Shown here piece after piece: positions 10,856-21,721 of a stretch of 64,000 bases of DNA (position 1 is the first letter of the stretch; every line of letters starts with the position of its first letter). Source of the stretch: Marmoricola sp963827025 (GTDB lineage Bacteria; Actinomycetota; Actinomycetes; Propionibacteriales; Nocardioidaceae); contig CAWGZB010000002.1 of the NCBI GenBank assembly GCA_963827025.1, forward strand, positions 248,001 to 312,000, given 5' to 3'. The notes beneath the pieces are model-generated. The model did not search any database. It saw only the letters and a list, made by a program, of their open reading frames with translations, and was not told the origin of the DNA. Position numbers and translations under genes: made by a program.

Positions 10856-11404
10856 TCACTGGTCGAGAACAGCCTGGACCGAGAGCAGGATGTTGACCTT
10901 GTGGCCGACGAGGACCTTGCCCCCGTCGAGCGGGATCTCGAAGTCGACGCCGAAGTCCTTGCGGTTGATCTCGGCGGACGCCTCGAAACCGATCCGGGTG
11001 TTGCCGTAGGCGTCCCGGTCGACACCGAGGAATTCCACGTCCAGCTCGACTGGACGGGTCGCGCCCTTGATCGTCAGGTCGCCACGCGCGGTGGTGCCGT
11101 CGAAGTCACGCGTCCGGAACGTCATCGGGCCGCTGTTCTCCACGTCGAAGAAGTCCGAGGAGCGCAGGTGCCCGTCTCGTTGGGCGTCCCGGGTGTTGAC
11201 GGAGTCCAGGTCGATGGTGGCCTCGGCGCGGGTGTCCTCGACCCGCTCGCCGGTGGTGATCCGGCCCTCGAACTTCTCGAACTGGCCGCGGACCTTCGTC
11301 ATCAGGTGGCGGACGGTGAAGCCCACCTCGGAGTGGCTGGGGTCGATCGACCAGGTGCCGGGGACGATGCCGGTGCCGGTGCTGGTTTCCTGGGTGGTGG
11401 TCAT
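10856..11404 (-). CDS. YceI-family lipocalin-like protein
   Basis: YceI proteins have a lipocalin-like beta-barrel that binds isoprenoid or other amphiphilic ligands. The 182-residue protein shows the family features: W-x-IDPSHSEVGFTVRHLMTKVRGQF near the N-terminus, repeated beta strands, and FDGTTARGDLTIKGATRPVEL. No signal peptide is visible, so it should be cytosolic, as in many actinobacterial homologues. ATG 11404 has a strong Shine-Dalgarno (GAGGAGGAG). It is divergent from a marR gene across about 104 bp, which suggests control by that regulator. Confidence 0.9.
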   Translation of the reverse strand: MTTTQETSTGTGIVPGTWSIDPSHSEVGFTVRHLMTKVRGQFEKFEGRITTGERVEDTRAEATIDLDSVNTRDAQRDGHLRSSDFFDVENSGPMTFRTRDFDGTTARGDLTIKGATRPVELDVEFLGVDRDAYGNTRIGFEASAEINRKDFGVDFEIPLDGGKVLVGHKVNILLSVQAVLDQ

Positions 11405-11419
11405 GCTGATGCTCCTCCT

Positions 11420-11450
11420 CGGGTCATGAAGTAATACAACTTTCAACCAC
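11420..11450. promoter_or_regulatory. Candidate MarR operator region between yceI and marR
   Basis: This AT-richer patch in the divergent intergenic region contains AGTAATACAACT, which matches its own reverse complement at 8 of 12 positions, next to TTTCAACC. Divergent marR genes usually bind between themselves and their target. The exact operator is not clear from sequence alone. Confidence 0.3.
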
Positions 11451-11508
11451 TCCGAGCGCTGGATATTCCCGCTCTCGCACATCCGTGCCGGGGCCTACGA
11501 TGGCCACC

Positions 11509-11997
11509 ATGAGCACGGGGAGGACGCGCTGGCTGACCAGAGCCGAGCAGCAGGCGTGGCGCGCCTACATCCAGGGCACCACGCTCCTGCTGGACCGACT
11601 GGACCGCGAGCTGCGCAGCACCCACGGCATCGGCATGTCGGAGTACGAGGTGCTGGTGCGGCTCTCCGAGCAGCCTGAGCGCCGGATGCGGATGGCCCTG
11701 CTGGCCGAGGCGATGTGCCACTCCCGCAGCCGGATGACCCACACGGTCGCCCGGATGGAGGTCAACGACCTGGTCGAGCGGGTAGCCAGCGACGACGACC
11801 GTCGCGGCATCGTGGCGGTGATGACGCCGCACGGATACGAGGTGCTCGAGGCGGCGGCCCACGTGCACGTGCGTGGGGTCCGTGCGCACCTGGTGGACCT
11901 CGCCAGCCCCGAAGACTTCGCGGCCGTCGGCCGCGTGTTCGACGCGGTCAGCGACCAGCTCCTCGCCGGCGTCCCCGAGGGCGTCGACATCCGCTGA
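11509..11997 (+). CDS. MarR-family transcriptional regulator
   Basis: This 162-residue winged-helix regulator has an N-terminal dimerisation helix, the helix-turn-helix (MRMALLAEAMCHSRSRMTHTVARME), the wing with ASDDDRRGIVAVMTPHG (the conserved D-x-R-G region), and a C-terminal dimer helix. ATG 11509 is preferred over ATG 11500 because the likely -10 hexamer TACGAT occupies 11496-11501 and would overlap the earlier codon. It has no Shine-Dalgarno. The probable target is the divergent yceI gene, and the ligand is unknown. Confidence 0.88.
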   Translation: MSTGRTRWLTRAEQQAWRAYIQGTTLLLDRLDRELRSTHGIGMSEYEVLVRLSEQPERRMRMALLAEAMCHSRSRMTHTVARMEVNDLVERVASDDDRRGIVAVMTPHGYEVLEAAAHVHVRGVRAHLVDLASPEDFAAVGRVFDAVSDQLLAGVPEGVDIR

Positions 11998-12027
11998 GCC
12001 TCCCGCCCGACAGACGGGTGGGTGGGC

Positions 12028-12029
<2 letters not shown>
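11996..12029. terminator. Imperfect hairpin between convergent marR and ettA
   Basis: GAGCC...CCCGCCCG and CGGGTGGGTGGGCTC form an imperfect stem around ACAGA in the gap between the two convergent stops. It is a plausible shared terminator with several mismatches. Confidence 0.4.
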
Positions 12030-13710
<1,681 letters not shown>

Positions 13711-13732
13711 GACCGGCAAGCCTACGAGCCGA

Positions 13733-14197
13733 TCAAGCGGCGGAGTGCACCGGCTCTCCCCCGTCGTCGAGCTGCGGACCCTCCTCGTCGTAGGCGTGCA
13801 CGACCTCGCGGACCTCGGGGCTCTCCCGCGGGTCCTGCCCGGCCTTGACCGTCTTGGTGAAGCTGCTCGTGCCCTTGGTGAGGTCGTGCCCGACGAACAG
13901 CGCGTCGATGATCCAGCGGGTCGACGGCGGCTGGCCCTCGCGCTCCCACACGTCCACGCGCACCCGCCCGTGGATCACCACGGCGTCACCGATCTTCACC
14001 GACTCCGAGACGTTCTTGCCCAGGCCGCGCCAGCAGTTGACGGTGAACCAGGAGGTGTGGCCGTTCACCCAGGTGCCGCCCTTGTTGTAGCGCGGCGTCG
14101 CCCCGACGCGGAAGGACGCGCACGACGTCTCCCCCGCCGTCCGAACGTCCACGTTGCTGCCCACCCAGCCCTGCAGGGTCACATAGCTCTCGTTCAT
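13733..14197 (-). CDS. ssb: Single-stranded DNA-binding protein paralogue
   Basis: OB-fold protein of 154 residues that binds single-stranded DNA (VTLQGWVGSNVDVRTAGETSCASFRVG..., W-x-x-G-K-N). The C-terminus ends GEPVHSAA and lacks the acidic DDDIPF-type tip that recruits repair and replication partners in the essential SSB. It is therefore likely the accessory actinobacterial SSB paralogue (SsbB/Rv2478c type), not the replicative one. Start ATG 14197 has a strong Shine-Dalgarno (AGGAGG) at ideal spacing. The ettA gene is 22 nt downstream on the same strand. Confidence 0.88.
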   Translation of the reverse strand: MNESYVTLQGWVGSNVDVRTAGETSCASFRVGATPRYNKGGTWVNGHTSWFTVNCWRGLGKNVSESVKIGDAVVIHGRVRVDVWEREGQPPSTRWIIDALFVGHDLTKGTSSFTKTVKAGQDPRESPEVREVVHAYDEEGPQLDDGGEPVHSAA

Positions 14198-14311
14198 CTG
14201 GTGCCTCCTGATCTCCAGCGGTGGGCCCAGTCCAGCCGGAGGCGCCGACGCGCGGCGGCCCGCGACTGCCGGCTTGTGGACAAGCACCGGCGAGAGGGAG
14301 CTGTGGACCGT

Positions 14312-15967
14312 TCAGCCCTCGGCCGCGCGCAGGCCGTCCCACGTGCGTCGGTACGCCGTGAGCTCGTCCTCGACCGGAGCGAACACGAGGTCGTCGGCGA
14401 CGTCCGATACCGCACCGCGCAACCGCCGCTCCGCCTTCCTGGCCCGCGACCGGGCACCGAGCGCGATGAAACCGCGGCTGACCAGCGCGAGCAGTAGCCC
14501 GAGCACCACACCGCCGAGGAGCATCCAGCTGGGCACGGGCAGGCCGGCGACCCGCGGGGTCGCCGGCGCGGGCACCTGCAGGTAGGAGAGCCCGGCGAGC
14601 ACCCCGAGCCAGATGCCGCCCGCCAGCGCGGCGAGCAGCAGGAACCACTGCAGGACCCGGACCAGCCGCCACCACACGGGCGTGCCGGACACGCCCAGGT
14701 CGGTGGTGCCGACGGCGCGGTCCAGCCCGTCGGTGAGGTCGGAGGACCGCGAGGTCGAGGCCCGACGCACTGCACGTGCCCACGGCCGGGTCATGCCCTC
14801 GGAGACGTCGTCGGCCAGGGCCCGCACCGTGGACTCCACCCGCGCCTGCTGCACCTGGTTGGCGCGCGGCACCGAGGACCGGGAGATCGCGACCAGGTCC
14901 CTGCCGGAGCGCCCCAGGTCGAGGTGCAACCGGCGCAGCGGGTCCGGACGAAGCCGGGAGAGCCAGGAGGTGAGCGGGAAACCGGTGGCCCGGCGGGCAC
15001 GCACCGTGGTGGCACGACGAACTGCGTCGACGACCACCGGCACGCCGGCGGCGTCGACGAGCGCGTCGAGCACCTCGGCCTTGTCCCGGTCGCGCAGCAC
15101 GCGCGGCTCCGCCTGCCCACAGGCCTCGGCCATCGCGGCCGCCGCCTCCTCCACGTCGGCCGCCACCCGGGTCCGCGCGGCCGCCTTCGCCGAGACACGC
15201 TTGGCGATGGCCCGCCGCAGCTCGGGGACACACTGGCCGGTGCGGGCCGACGTCGCGAGCACGGGTACGTCGGTCAGCCCGTCGGTCTCCAGCAGCCGCC
15301 TGACGTCACCCAGCATCCGCTGGCGGTCGGCGGCGGCCACCTCGTCGATCCGGTTGAGCACGACGACCATCACCCCGGCGTGCGAGGCCAGCGGCCGGAG
15401 GAACCGCTCGTGGATCGCAGCGTCGGCGTACTTCTGCGGGTCCAGGACCCACACCAGCAGGTCGGCTCGCGGGACCAGCCGTTCGACCTCGAGCAGGTGG
15501 CTGACCTCGGTCGAGTCGTGGTCCGGCAGGTCGAGCAGGACGAGCCCGTCGAGAGAGCGATCGGCGCGACCCCGGTCCAGCATCGAGTCACGCACCACCC
15601 GGTGTCGTGGCGCGATGCCCAGCCACTCGAGCACGTCGTCGGCAGGATGCGGACCCCACACGCAGGCGGTCGGCGTCGACGTGGTGGGTCGACGCACCCC
15701 CACCGCTGCCAGGTCGAGGCCGGCGAGGGCGTTGAAGGTCGAGGACTTGCCCGATCCGGTGGCTCCGGCCAGAGCCACCACGGTGTGCTCGGCGGAGAGG
15801 CGCAGCCGGGCATGAGCGCGCTGCACCACCTCGGCGGCGTGGTCGACGACCTCGGCGTCCAGCCGTCCCCGGGCCGCTTCGACGGCCTGCTCGAGCCCGG
15901 CGATGCGGTCGTCGAGCGAACCGCCGCGTCCCAGCGCCCTACGGGCACCCGCCACCAGCGCGGTCAT
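14312..15967 (-). CDS. YfjP-type dynamin-like GTPase, membrane anchored
   Basis: This 551-residue protein has a G domain near residues 50-280: G1 GATGSGKSST, G3 DLPDHDS, and a G4-like NRID. A long helical region follows, then two hydrophobic segments near residues 430-455 and 475-500 (FLLLAALAGGIWLGVLAGL, WMLLGGVVLGLLLALVSRG). This is the layout of YfjP/dynamin-like membrane GTPases. Its ATG overlaps the stop of the upstream GTPase as ATGA, so the two are translationally coupled. Tandem bacterial dynamin-like proteins often act as heteromers in membrane remodelling; a role here is inference. Confidence 0.82.
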   Translation of the reverse strand: MTALVAGARRALGRGGSLDDRIAGLEQAVEAARGRLDAEVVDHAAEVVQRAHARLRLSAEHTVVALAGATGSGKSSTFNALAGLDLAAVGVRRPTTSTPTACVWGPHPADDVLEWLGIAPRHRVVRDSMLDRGRADRSLDGLVLLDLPDHDSTEVSHLLEVERLVPRADLLVWVLDPQKYADAAIHERFLRPLASHAGVMVVVLNRIDEVAAADRQRMLGDVRRLLETDGLTDVPVLATSARTGQCVPELRRAIAKRVSAKAAARTRVAADVEEAAAAMAEACGQAEPRVLRDRDKAEVLDALVDAAGVPVVVDAVRRATTVRARRATGFPLTSWLSRLRPDPLRRLHLDLGRSGRDLVAISRSSVPRANQVQQARVESTVRALADDVSEGMTRPWARAVRRASTSRSSDLTDGLDRAVGTTDLGVSGTPVWWRLVRVLQWFLLLAALAGGIWLGVLAGLSYLQVPAPATPRVAGLPVPSWMLLGGVVLGLLLALVSRGFIALGARSRARKAERRLRGAVSDVADDLVFAPVEDELTAYRRTWDGLRAAEG

Positions 15968-17679
15968 GCTCGACTCCGTTGCTCGGCGAGGCGCAGGTCG
16001 TCCACCTCGCGGGCGAGCATCCGCAGTCGCTCTCCGGTCTCCAGCGGGACGTCGAGGGCGGCGAGCAGGTCGAGGTAGCGCTGCTGCTCCTCGTCCATCA
16101 GGCCCCGCACCCGCTCGGTGAGGTCCAGGCGGGCGGCGGCGGCGAGTCGGCGTACGGCCTGGTCACCGAAGACCGCCTCGAGCAGCTTCTGCCCCAGCAC
16201 GGCAGTGCCGGCGCCGATGCCCACCTCCGCACCGGTCGGGATCCCGGCCGTGGAGGCGAACACCACCACCATCAGGGCGACCGCGAGGCCGTTGAATCCG
16301 TAGGCGAGGAACCGCGCGGCAGTGCGCTTCTCCGCCCCCTCGCTGCGGACCAGGTCGAGGACGCCGGCCTGCCAGTCACGCATCGAGCGCTCGGTCCGGC
16401 CACGGAAGTCGCGAGAGGCACGGGACAGGTCGACCGGGGCGCCGTCCAGGAGCCGGCTGCCTGCGGCGAGCGAGCGCCAGGAGGCGTCGGCCCGCTCGGC
16501 CGCACCCTCGGCGTGCTCGGTGACCAGGGTCTCCAGACCGGACTCCACGGCCACGGTGACCCGGGCCGCCTGCTGCGGCTTGCCCTTGACCGCGTTGGTG
16601 ATCCGGTCGCGCAGCCGGCTGATCCGCGATTCCAGGTTGCGCAGCAGCTCGCCGGTGCCGACGAAGTCCTGCCACCGGGCGAGCACCTCGCCGCGCAGCA
16701 GGGTGCCGTCGGCGGAGGCCTCGTCGACCTCGCGCACGGCCTGGTCGTACGCCGATCGCACGTCGCGCTCGAGCCGCACGACCATCTCGGCCTGCGCCAC
16801 ACAGGCGTCCGCCACCTCGTGGGCGCGCCGGGACAGCGACCGGACGGCGCCGTCGAGGGTCTGCCGGACCACCGCGTTGCGGGCTCCCGCGTCGGCTGCC
16901 AAGGCGGTGAGCCACTCCTTGATCCCGGCGACGGCGGCCACGGGCAGCAGCCCGTCGGCACCCAGCGGCGACTCCGGCACGGTGAACAGCGGTGAGTCCT
17001 TGAGCCCCTGCACGATCAGCATCCGGGCCAGGTCCGAGGCGACCTCGCGCGCGGCAGCCGCAGGCGTCCGGTCGAGCACGATCGCGACCGCCGCGCTCCG
17101 CTCGGCCGCCTGCTTGAGGAAGTCCCACGGCACCTGGTCGGCGTAGCGGGCGGCCGAGGTGACGAACAGCCACAGGTCCGCGGCAGCGAGCAGCTCGGTG
17201 GCGAGCGCGCGGTTCTGCCGCTCCACGGAGTCGATGTCCGGCGCATCGAGCAGAGCCAGCCCCTCCGGCACCTGCGGCGACGCCACCAGCCGCAGGGCGG
17301 CTGGATCCGCGGTGGCCCGGGTGGTCCGCTCGAGCTCGGGCAGGATCCGCTGGTCCGCGAACCACGCGTCGTCGGCGGGGTGGTGCACCAGCACCGGCGA
17401 CCTGGTGGTCGGGCGGAGCACGCCGGGCTCGCTGACCCGACGCCCGACCAACGAGTTGACCAGGGTCGACTTGCCCGCTCCCGTGGAGCCACCCACCACG
17501 GTCAGCAGCGGCGCGTCGATCTGCACCAGGCGGGGCAGCACATAGTCCCCCAGCTGATCCGCCATCTGCGTCACCAGGGCCCGGTGCCGCTCGACGTCCG
17601 GCACCTCGAGGGGCAGCCGTGCTGCCGCGAGAGCATCGCGCAGCCGGGTGAGCGCGTCGACCATCCGCTCCTGGATCAC
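15964..17679 (-). CDS. Dynamin-family GTPase, partner of the downstream YfjP GTPase
   Basis: This 571-residue protein has G1 GGSTGAGKSTLVNSLVG near residues 60-75, a DAPDIDS G3, an LDRTP region and long amphipathic helices. A hydrophobic hairpin lies near residues 465-490 (GLAVALMVVVFASTAGIPTGAEVGIGAG) that could insert in membranes. I choose GTG 17679 because it overlaps the prsW stop as GTGA, the usual coupling arrangement. ATG 17664 with a close AGGAG is the alternative. With the next gene it forms a tandem GTPase operon behind prsW. Confidence 0.8.
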   Translation of the reverse strand: MIQERMVDALTRLRDALAAARLPLEVPDVERHRALVTQMADQLGDYVLPRLVQIDAPLLTVVGGSTGAGKSTLVNSLVGRRVSEPGVLRPTTRSPVLVHHPADDAWFADQRILPELERTTRATADPAALRLVASPQVPEGLALLDAPDIDSVERQNRALATELLAAADLWLFVTSAARYADQVPWDFLKQAAERSAAVAIVLDRTPAAAAREVASDLARMLIVQGLKDSPLFTVPESPLGADGLLPVAAVAGIKEWLTALAADAGARNAVVRQTLDGAVRSLSRRAHEVADACVAQAEMVVRLERDVRSAYDQAVREVDEASADGTLLRGEVLARWQDFVGTGELLRNLESRISRLRDRITNAVKGKPQQAARVTVAVESGLETLVTEHAEGAAERADASWRSLAAGSRLLDGAPVDLSRASRDFRGRTERSMRDWQAGVLDLVRSEGAEKRTAARFLAYGFNGLAVALMVVVFASTAGIPTGAEVGIGAGTAVLGQKLLEAVFGDQAVRRLAAAARLDLTERVRGLMDEEQQRYLDLLAALDVPLETGERLRMLAREVDDLRLAEQRSRA

Positions 17680-18884
17680 CAGGGACCGCCCGAGGGCGGG
17701 GCTGCGGGTCCGGGCGGCTGCGGAGCCACGACCACACCGGGCGCCGCAGGCAGCACCACCGGGTGGCCGGTCGGCTGCGGCCAGAACAGGTAGGGGCGCA
17801 GCGCCCGCATCCGGTCGACGTGCTCCTGACCGACCGCGACGAAGTCCCTCGGGGCGACGCCGCGCAGGTAGCGGCTGTGCAGGAAGCCCAGCTCCACCGC
17901 CTCGGTCTGGTAGGCGACCATCACCTGTCGGGCAGGCTTGCCGCCCACCCGCTCGGCGTACCTCCGCGCGAACCGGCGCGCCGGGATCCGGGAGAGCCAC
18001 GGGATCTCGGCGGGGTGCAGGAAGCCGCGCTGGGCGCAGTCGGTGAGCGCGGCGGTGAGGATCCGGCCCTCGCGCCGGCGCGACCAGATCGCGAAGCCGG
18101 TCAGCAGCAGGAAGGCCGGCACCATCAAGAAGAAGTACGTCGTCAGGGCGTTGTCGCCACCGCCGATCATCAGCGACCCGTTCCAGGCGGCGTGCGCCCC
18201 GACGGCGACGACGTACCCGCCGAGCGGCGCGAGCACCCGCACGGCCTGGCTGCGGCTGCCCACTGCGATCCCGATGCCGATGCCGGTGAAGGCGGTGAAG
18301 AACGGGTGCGCGAACGGGGCGAAGATGCAGCGCACGATGAACAGGCCGACCGCACTCCCCAGGCCCCCGGCCTGCCCGTCCTGCCCCATGTAGGCCGAGG
18401 TCAGGTAGAGGATGTTCTCGGTGAAGGCGAAGCCGATCCCGGCCATCCCCGCGTAGACGATGCCGTCGAGGACACCGTCGAGCTCGTGCCGCCGGAACCA
18501 GAGCAGCAGCAGGATGAACAGCCCCTTGGCGGCCTCCTCGGTGACCGGCGCCACGACCACGGAGGTGATGAGCTTGTCGGTGCCGAAGATCAGCGAGTCC
18601 GCGAGCTGCAGGAACAGGGCGGCAGCCGTCGCGACGAACGCCCCCCACCCCAGTCCGAGGGCCAGCAACGACCGCGGCTCGGGCTCGTAACGGTCGAGCC
18701 ACATGTAGGCCCCGATGAGCGGGACCACCGGGAACAGGGCGAGCACCAGCCCCACGACCAGGGCACCGGGCGCCCCCGAGAGCAGCAGGACCAGTGCCAT
18801 CAGCAGGGCGCAGACGAGCATCACCACGCTCACCACCACGGTGAACGCGGCAGAGCTGCGACGACGCGGCACTGGGGCGTACAT
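17676..18884 (-). CDS. prsW: PrsW-family intramembrane metalloprotease
   Basis: This 402-residue polytopic protein has eight or so hydrophobic helices in its first 270 residues. It carries the PrsW zinc-protease motif EEAAKG (in APVTEEAAKGLFILLLLW), a conserved histidine in FAHPFFTAFTGIGIG, and H-A-A-W-N-G. The Pro-rich C-terminal tail is cytosolic. B. subtilis PrsW cuts the anti-sigma factor RsiW, but the actinobacterial substrate is unknown. ATG 18884 is preceded 7 nt upstream by TAGGCT. It heads an operon with the two dynamin-like GTPases and is divergent from pepP. Confidence 0.88.
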   Translation of the reverse strand: MYAPVPRRRSSAAFTVVVSVVMLVCALLMALVLLLSGAPGALVVGLVLALFPVVPLIGAYMWLDRYEPEPRSLLALGLGWGAFVATAAALFLQLADSLIFGTDKLITSVVVAPVTEEAAKGLFILLLLWFRRHELDGVLDGIVYAGMAGIGFAFTENILYLTSAYMGQDGQAGGLGSAVGLFIVRCIFAPFAHPFFTAFTGIGIGIAVGSRSQAVRVLAPLGGYVVAVGAHAAWNGSLMIGGGDNALTTYFFLMVPAFLLLTGFAIWSRRREGRILTAALTDCAQRGFLHPAEIPWLSRIPARRFARRYAERVGGKPARQVMVAYQTEAVELGFLHSRYLRGVAPRDFVAVGQEHVDRMRALRPYLFWPQPTGHPVVLPAAPGVVVAPQPPGPAAPPSGGPW

Positions 18885-18891
18885 GCGGGAG

Positions 18892-18918
18892 AGCCTATCG
18901 GCGGCTGCGACGTAGAGT
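18892..18918. promoter_or_regulatory. Divergent leaderless -10 pair for prsW and pepP
   Basis: TAGGCT on the minus strand (18892-18897) lies 7 nt before ATG 18884. TAGAGT on the plus strand (18913-18918) lies 6 nt before GTG 18925. Both genes lack Shine-Dalgarno sites and only 40 bp separates their start codons. Confidence 0.6.
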
Positions 18919-18924
18919 GACAGC

Positions 18925-20331
18925 GTGAGTGACGAGCGCGAACCCGCCACGGAGAGCCACGATCCGGCCGTGCCGCAGGCCTATGCCGCCTTCATGCGCA
19001 CCGGCTGGGGCGACCGCGAGCTCGACCTCCCGGTGCACCCGGTTGCGGACTGGGCAGCAGCGCGTCGCGAGCGGCTGTCGCTGGCCTTCCCGGGTGAGCG
19101 TCTGGTGCTGCCGGCGGGTGGGTTCAAGGTCCGGTCCAACGACACCAGCTATCGCTTCCGGCCGGACACCGCTCACACCTACCTCTCGGGCAACCAGACC
19201 AGCGACGCGGTCCTGGTGGTGGAGAACGGCGACGCGGTGCTCTACGCCCGTCCGCGGAGCTCACGCGCGACCGACGAGTTCTTCCGCGACCGGGAGTACG
19301 GCGAGCTGTGGGCCGGCCGGCGCCCCTCGCTGAAGGAGATCTCCGACTCCCTGCAGATCGAGGTGCGCCACCTCGACGACCTGGACGAGGCGCTGACCGG
19401 GTCGGTGAAGACCAGGGTCCACCGAGGGATCGATCCACGGCTGGACGCCCGGGTGTCCGGCGACGAGGCCCTCGACCACGACTTCGCGCGGGTGCTGGCC
19501 GAGCTGCGGCTGGTCAAGGACGAGTGGGAGCTCGACGAGCTCCAGGAGGCCTGCGACATCACCACCATGGGCTTCGAGGACTGCGTGCGCGAGTGGGACC
19601 GGGTCCTCGAGCACGGCGAGCGCTGGATCGAGGGCACCTTCTTCCGCCGGGCGCGGGCGATGGGCAACGACATCGGCTACGACTCCATCGTCGGCGGCGG
19701 CCGCCACGCCACGACCCTGCACTGGATCGACAACACGGGGGACATCACCCCCGGTGAGCTGGTGCTGCTCGACATGGGCGCCGAAGCGACCTCGCTCTAC
19801 ACCGCCGACGTCACGCGGACGATCCCGGTGGACGGGACCTTCACGCCGCTGCAGCGCGACCTCTACACGTTGGTGCTCCGGGCCCAGGAGGCCGGCCTCG
19901 CCGCCGTACGGCCCGGGGCGGCGTTCCGGGCTCCGCACCGCGCCGCCATGGAGGTGCTCGCCCACGGGCTCGACGACCTCGACCTGCTGCCGGTGCCGGT
20001 CGAGGAGGCGCTCCGCGACGACAGCCGCGTCTACGCGCGGTGGACACTGCACGGCACCAGCCACATGCTCGGCATGGACGTGCACGACTGCGCCCAGTCC
20101 GACCCCGACGTCTATCCCGCGGGCGACCTGGCACAGGGCATGGTGCTCACCGTCGAGCCCGGCCTGTACTTCCAGCAGGACGACCTGCTCGTGCCCGAGG
20201 AGCTGCGCGGCATCGGCATCCGGATCGAGGACGACGTCGTCGTGACCGCCGACGGTGCCCGCAACCTCTCGGCAGCACTGCCCCGCGAGCCCCAGGACGT
20301 CGAGGCCTGGATGGAGCGGCTGCGCGGCTGA
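18925..20331 (+). CDS. pepP: Xaa-Pro aminopeptidase (aminopeptidase P, M24)
   Basis: Releases N-terminal residues next to proline. The 468-residue protein has an N-terminal creatinase-like domain (about 1-180) and a C-terminal pita-bread domain. The five dinuclear-metal ligands are visible: Asp in LLDMGAEA, Asp in YTADVTRT, His in HGTSHMLGMDVHD, Glu in VEPGLYF and Glu in IRIEDDVVV. Start GTG 18925 is leaderless-like, with TAGAGT 6 nt upstream. It is probably cytosolic, with no signal peptide. Confidence 0.93.
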   Translation: MSDEREPATESHDPAVPQAYAAFMRTGWGDRELDLPVHPVADWAAARRERLSLAFPGERLVLPAGGFKVRSNDTSYRFRPDTAHTYLSGNQTSDAVLVVENGDAVLYARPRSSRATDEFFRDREYGELWAGRRPSLKEISDSLQIEVRHLDDLDEALTGSVKTRVHRGIDPRLDARVSGDEALDHDFARVLAELRLVKDEWELDELQEACDITTMGFEDCVREWDRVLEHGERWIEGTFFRRARAMGNDIGYDSIVGGGRHATTLHWIDNTGDITPGELVLLDMGAEATSLYTADVTRTIPVDGTFTPLQRDLYTLVLRAQEAGLAAVRPGAAFRAPHRAAMEVLAHGLDDLDLLPVPVEEALRDDSRVYARWTLHGTSHMLGMDVHDCAQSDPDVYPAGDLAQGMVLTVEPGLYFQQDDLLVPEELRGIGIRIEDDVVVTADGARNLSAALPREPQDVEAWMERLRG

Positions 20332-20361
20332 CCGACCTGATCGACACGTAGATGCGACGAT

Positions 20362-21696
20362 CTAGGCACCCATCCCGTCGATCCAGTCGTCACGGGCGCG
20401 CGTGACCTGGTCTTCTGGGCTCGACCGATCTTGCCCGGGGGCCGGCGGGGGTCGATTGGCATACCGGTAGCCCATGGGGGTCTGGAACTCCACCCGCCGG
20501 GGAGTCAGGTCGACGACGTCGGCCCGCCAGCCGGGGGCTTCCTTGGCGTAGTTGCACGCCTCGCACAAGCCCTCGCCATTGGCGACGCTCGTCCTGCCGC
20601 CCCGCATGGAGGCCCGGACGTGGTCGGCATGTCGGATCGGTGCCTCGCACCACGGCATCGCACACGTCTGGTCACGCCAGACCACGAGCTTGCGGAGAGC
20701 GCCGGTGAAGGTCCTGCGGCGGGAGTCCATCGCGACCAGCTCCCCGGACTCCGGGTCGGCGTACAACCGGCGCATCCACGCCTTGTGCGCCTCGCGCACC
20801 AGCTGCCGGGCGAGGAGTGCGGGGAGGTGCCCGAACGACCTGCCCTCGGCGTCGGTGAGAAGCGCGGAGTCCGGTCCGCCCCGTAGCAGGCTGCGCTCGC
20901 TCATCACCAGGCCCACCTCGACGTCCGGCCCCGCACCGGCCGTGCTCTCGCCGAGCAGCCGCGCCACCATCTCGTCGGCCATGATCGCCGCCACACCGCG
21001 TGGGTCGCCCTTGGTGCGCAGCTGCACGGCGTGACTGCGGAGCGCGGCGTACGCCGCCACGCCCTGCGCGAGGGGAAGCAGGCCGGAGAGCCTCGCCATC
21101 GCGCCGGGTGCCGGGCGAACGGTCACGCGGCGGTCGGCTCGTGCGCGACGCAGCCGACGCAGCGCCGCCTCCGGATCGAGCCGGTCGCCGATGCGCCGCG
21201 CCTCGTCCGCGAGCCGCTTGTCACCCATCGGCTCCATCCGGCCGCAGAGCTCTTCATCGACGCGCTGCCGATCCGCGGCCGAGAGCACCGCGGTCTCGCG
21301 GACGACCAGGGTGGCCTGCCACTCGGTGATCTCGCCCTGCGCCAGCGCGTCGAGGGTCGCCGGCATCTCCCGCACCAGCGCCCTGGCCAGTCCGACGTGC
21401 TGTCGCCCCCGGTGGGGCGACTCGCGCCGGGCGAGCGCGACCTGCGAGGCGATCGAGCGGTCCAGCTCCGCCGCACCGGCCGCACCCGACCTGTCCCCGG
21501 CCACCTGGGCGAGGCTCGCGTCGGTCCGCTGCGAGACCGCGAACGCCTCGGTCAATCGGGCCTGTGCCGCGGCCGTCGCGCTCTTCAACCGCTCCAGCTG
21601 GGTGATCAGCTCGACCCGGGCGCCGTCGGTGCCAGCCGCCTGGACCATGCGCTCGAGGTCCGCCATGAGATCCGCCGGGGAGTGTGAGCAGGCCAT
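20362..21696 (-). CDS. DUF222-HNH endonuclease family protein (13E12-repeat type)
   Basis: This 444-residue protein has an N-terminal DUF222 helical region (about 10-330) and a C-terminal HNH nuclease motif near residues 370-415 (CAMPWCEAP, HADHV, GEGLCEACN). It resembles the 13E12-repeat proteins of mycobacteria. Start ATG 21696 has GGGGAGG six bases upstream. An earlier in-frame ATG at 21729 lies inside a LexA-like SOS box and has no ribosome site, so I reject it. The SOS box predicts DNA-damage induction. The biological role of the family is not established. Confidence 0.85.
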   Translation of the reverse strand: MACSHSPADLMADLERMVQAAGTDGARVELITQLERLKSATAAAQARLTEAFAVSQRTDASLAQVAGDRSGAAGAAELDRSIASQVALARRESPHRGRQHVGLARALVREMPATLDALAQGEITEWQATLVVRETAVLSAADRQRVDEELCGRMEPMGDKRLADEARRIGDRLDPEAALRRLRRARADRRVTVRPAPGAMARLSGLLPLAQGVAAYAALRSHAVQLRTKGDPRGVAAIMADEMVARLLGESTAGAGPDVEVGLVMSERSLLRGGPDSALLTDAEGRSFGHLPALLARQLVREAHKAWMRRLYADPESGELVAMDSRRRTFTGALRKLVVWRDQTCAMPWCEAPIRHADHVRASMRGGRTSVANGEGLCEACNYAKEAPGWRADVVDLTPRRVEFQTPMGYRYANRPPPAPGQDRSSPEDQVTRARDDWIDGMGA

Positions 21697-21721
21697 CGGA
21701 GCCTCCCCTGGCACAAGTCCA

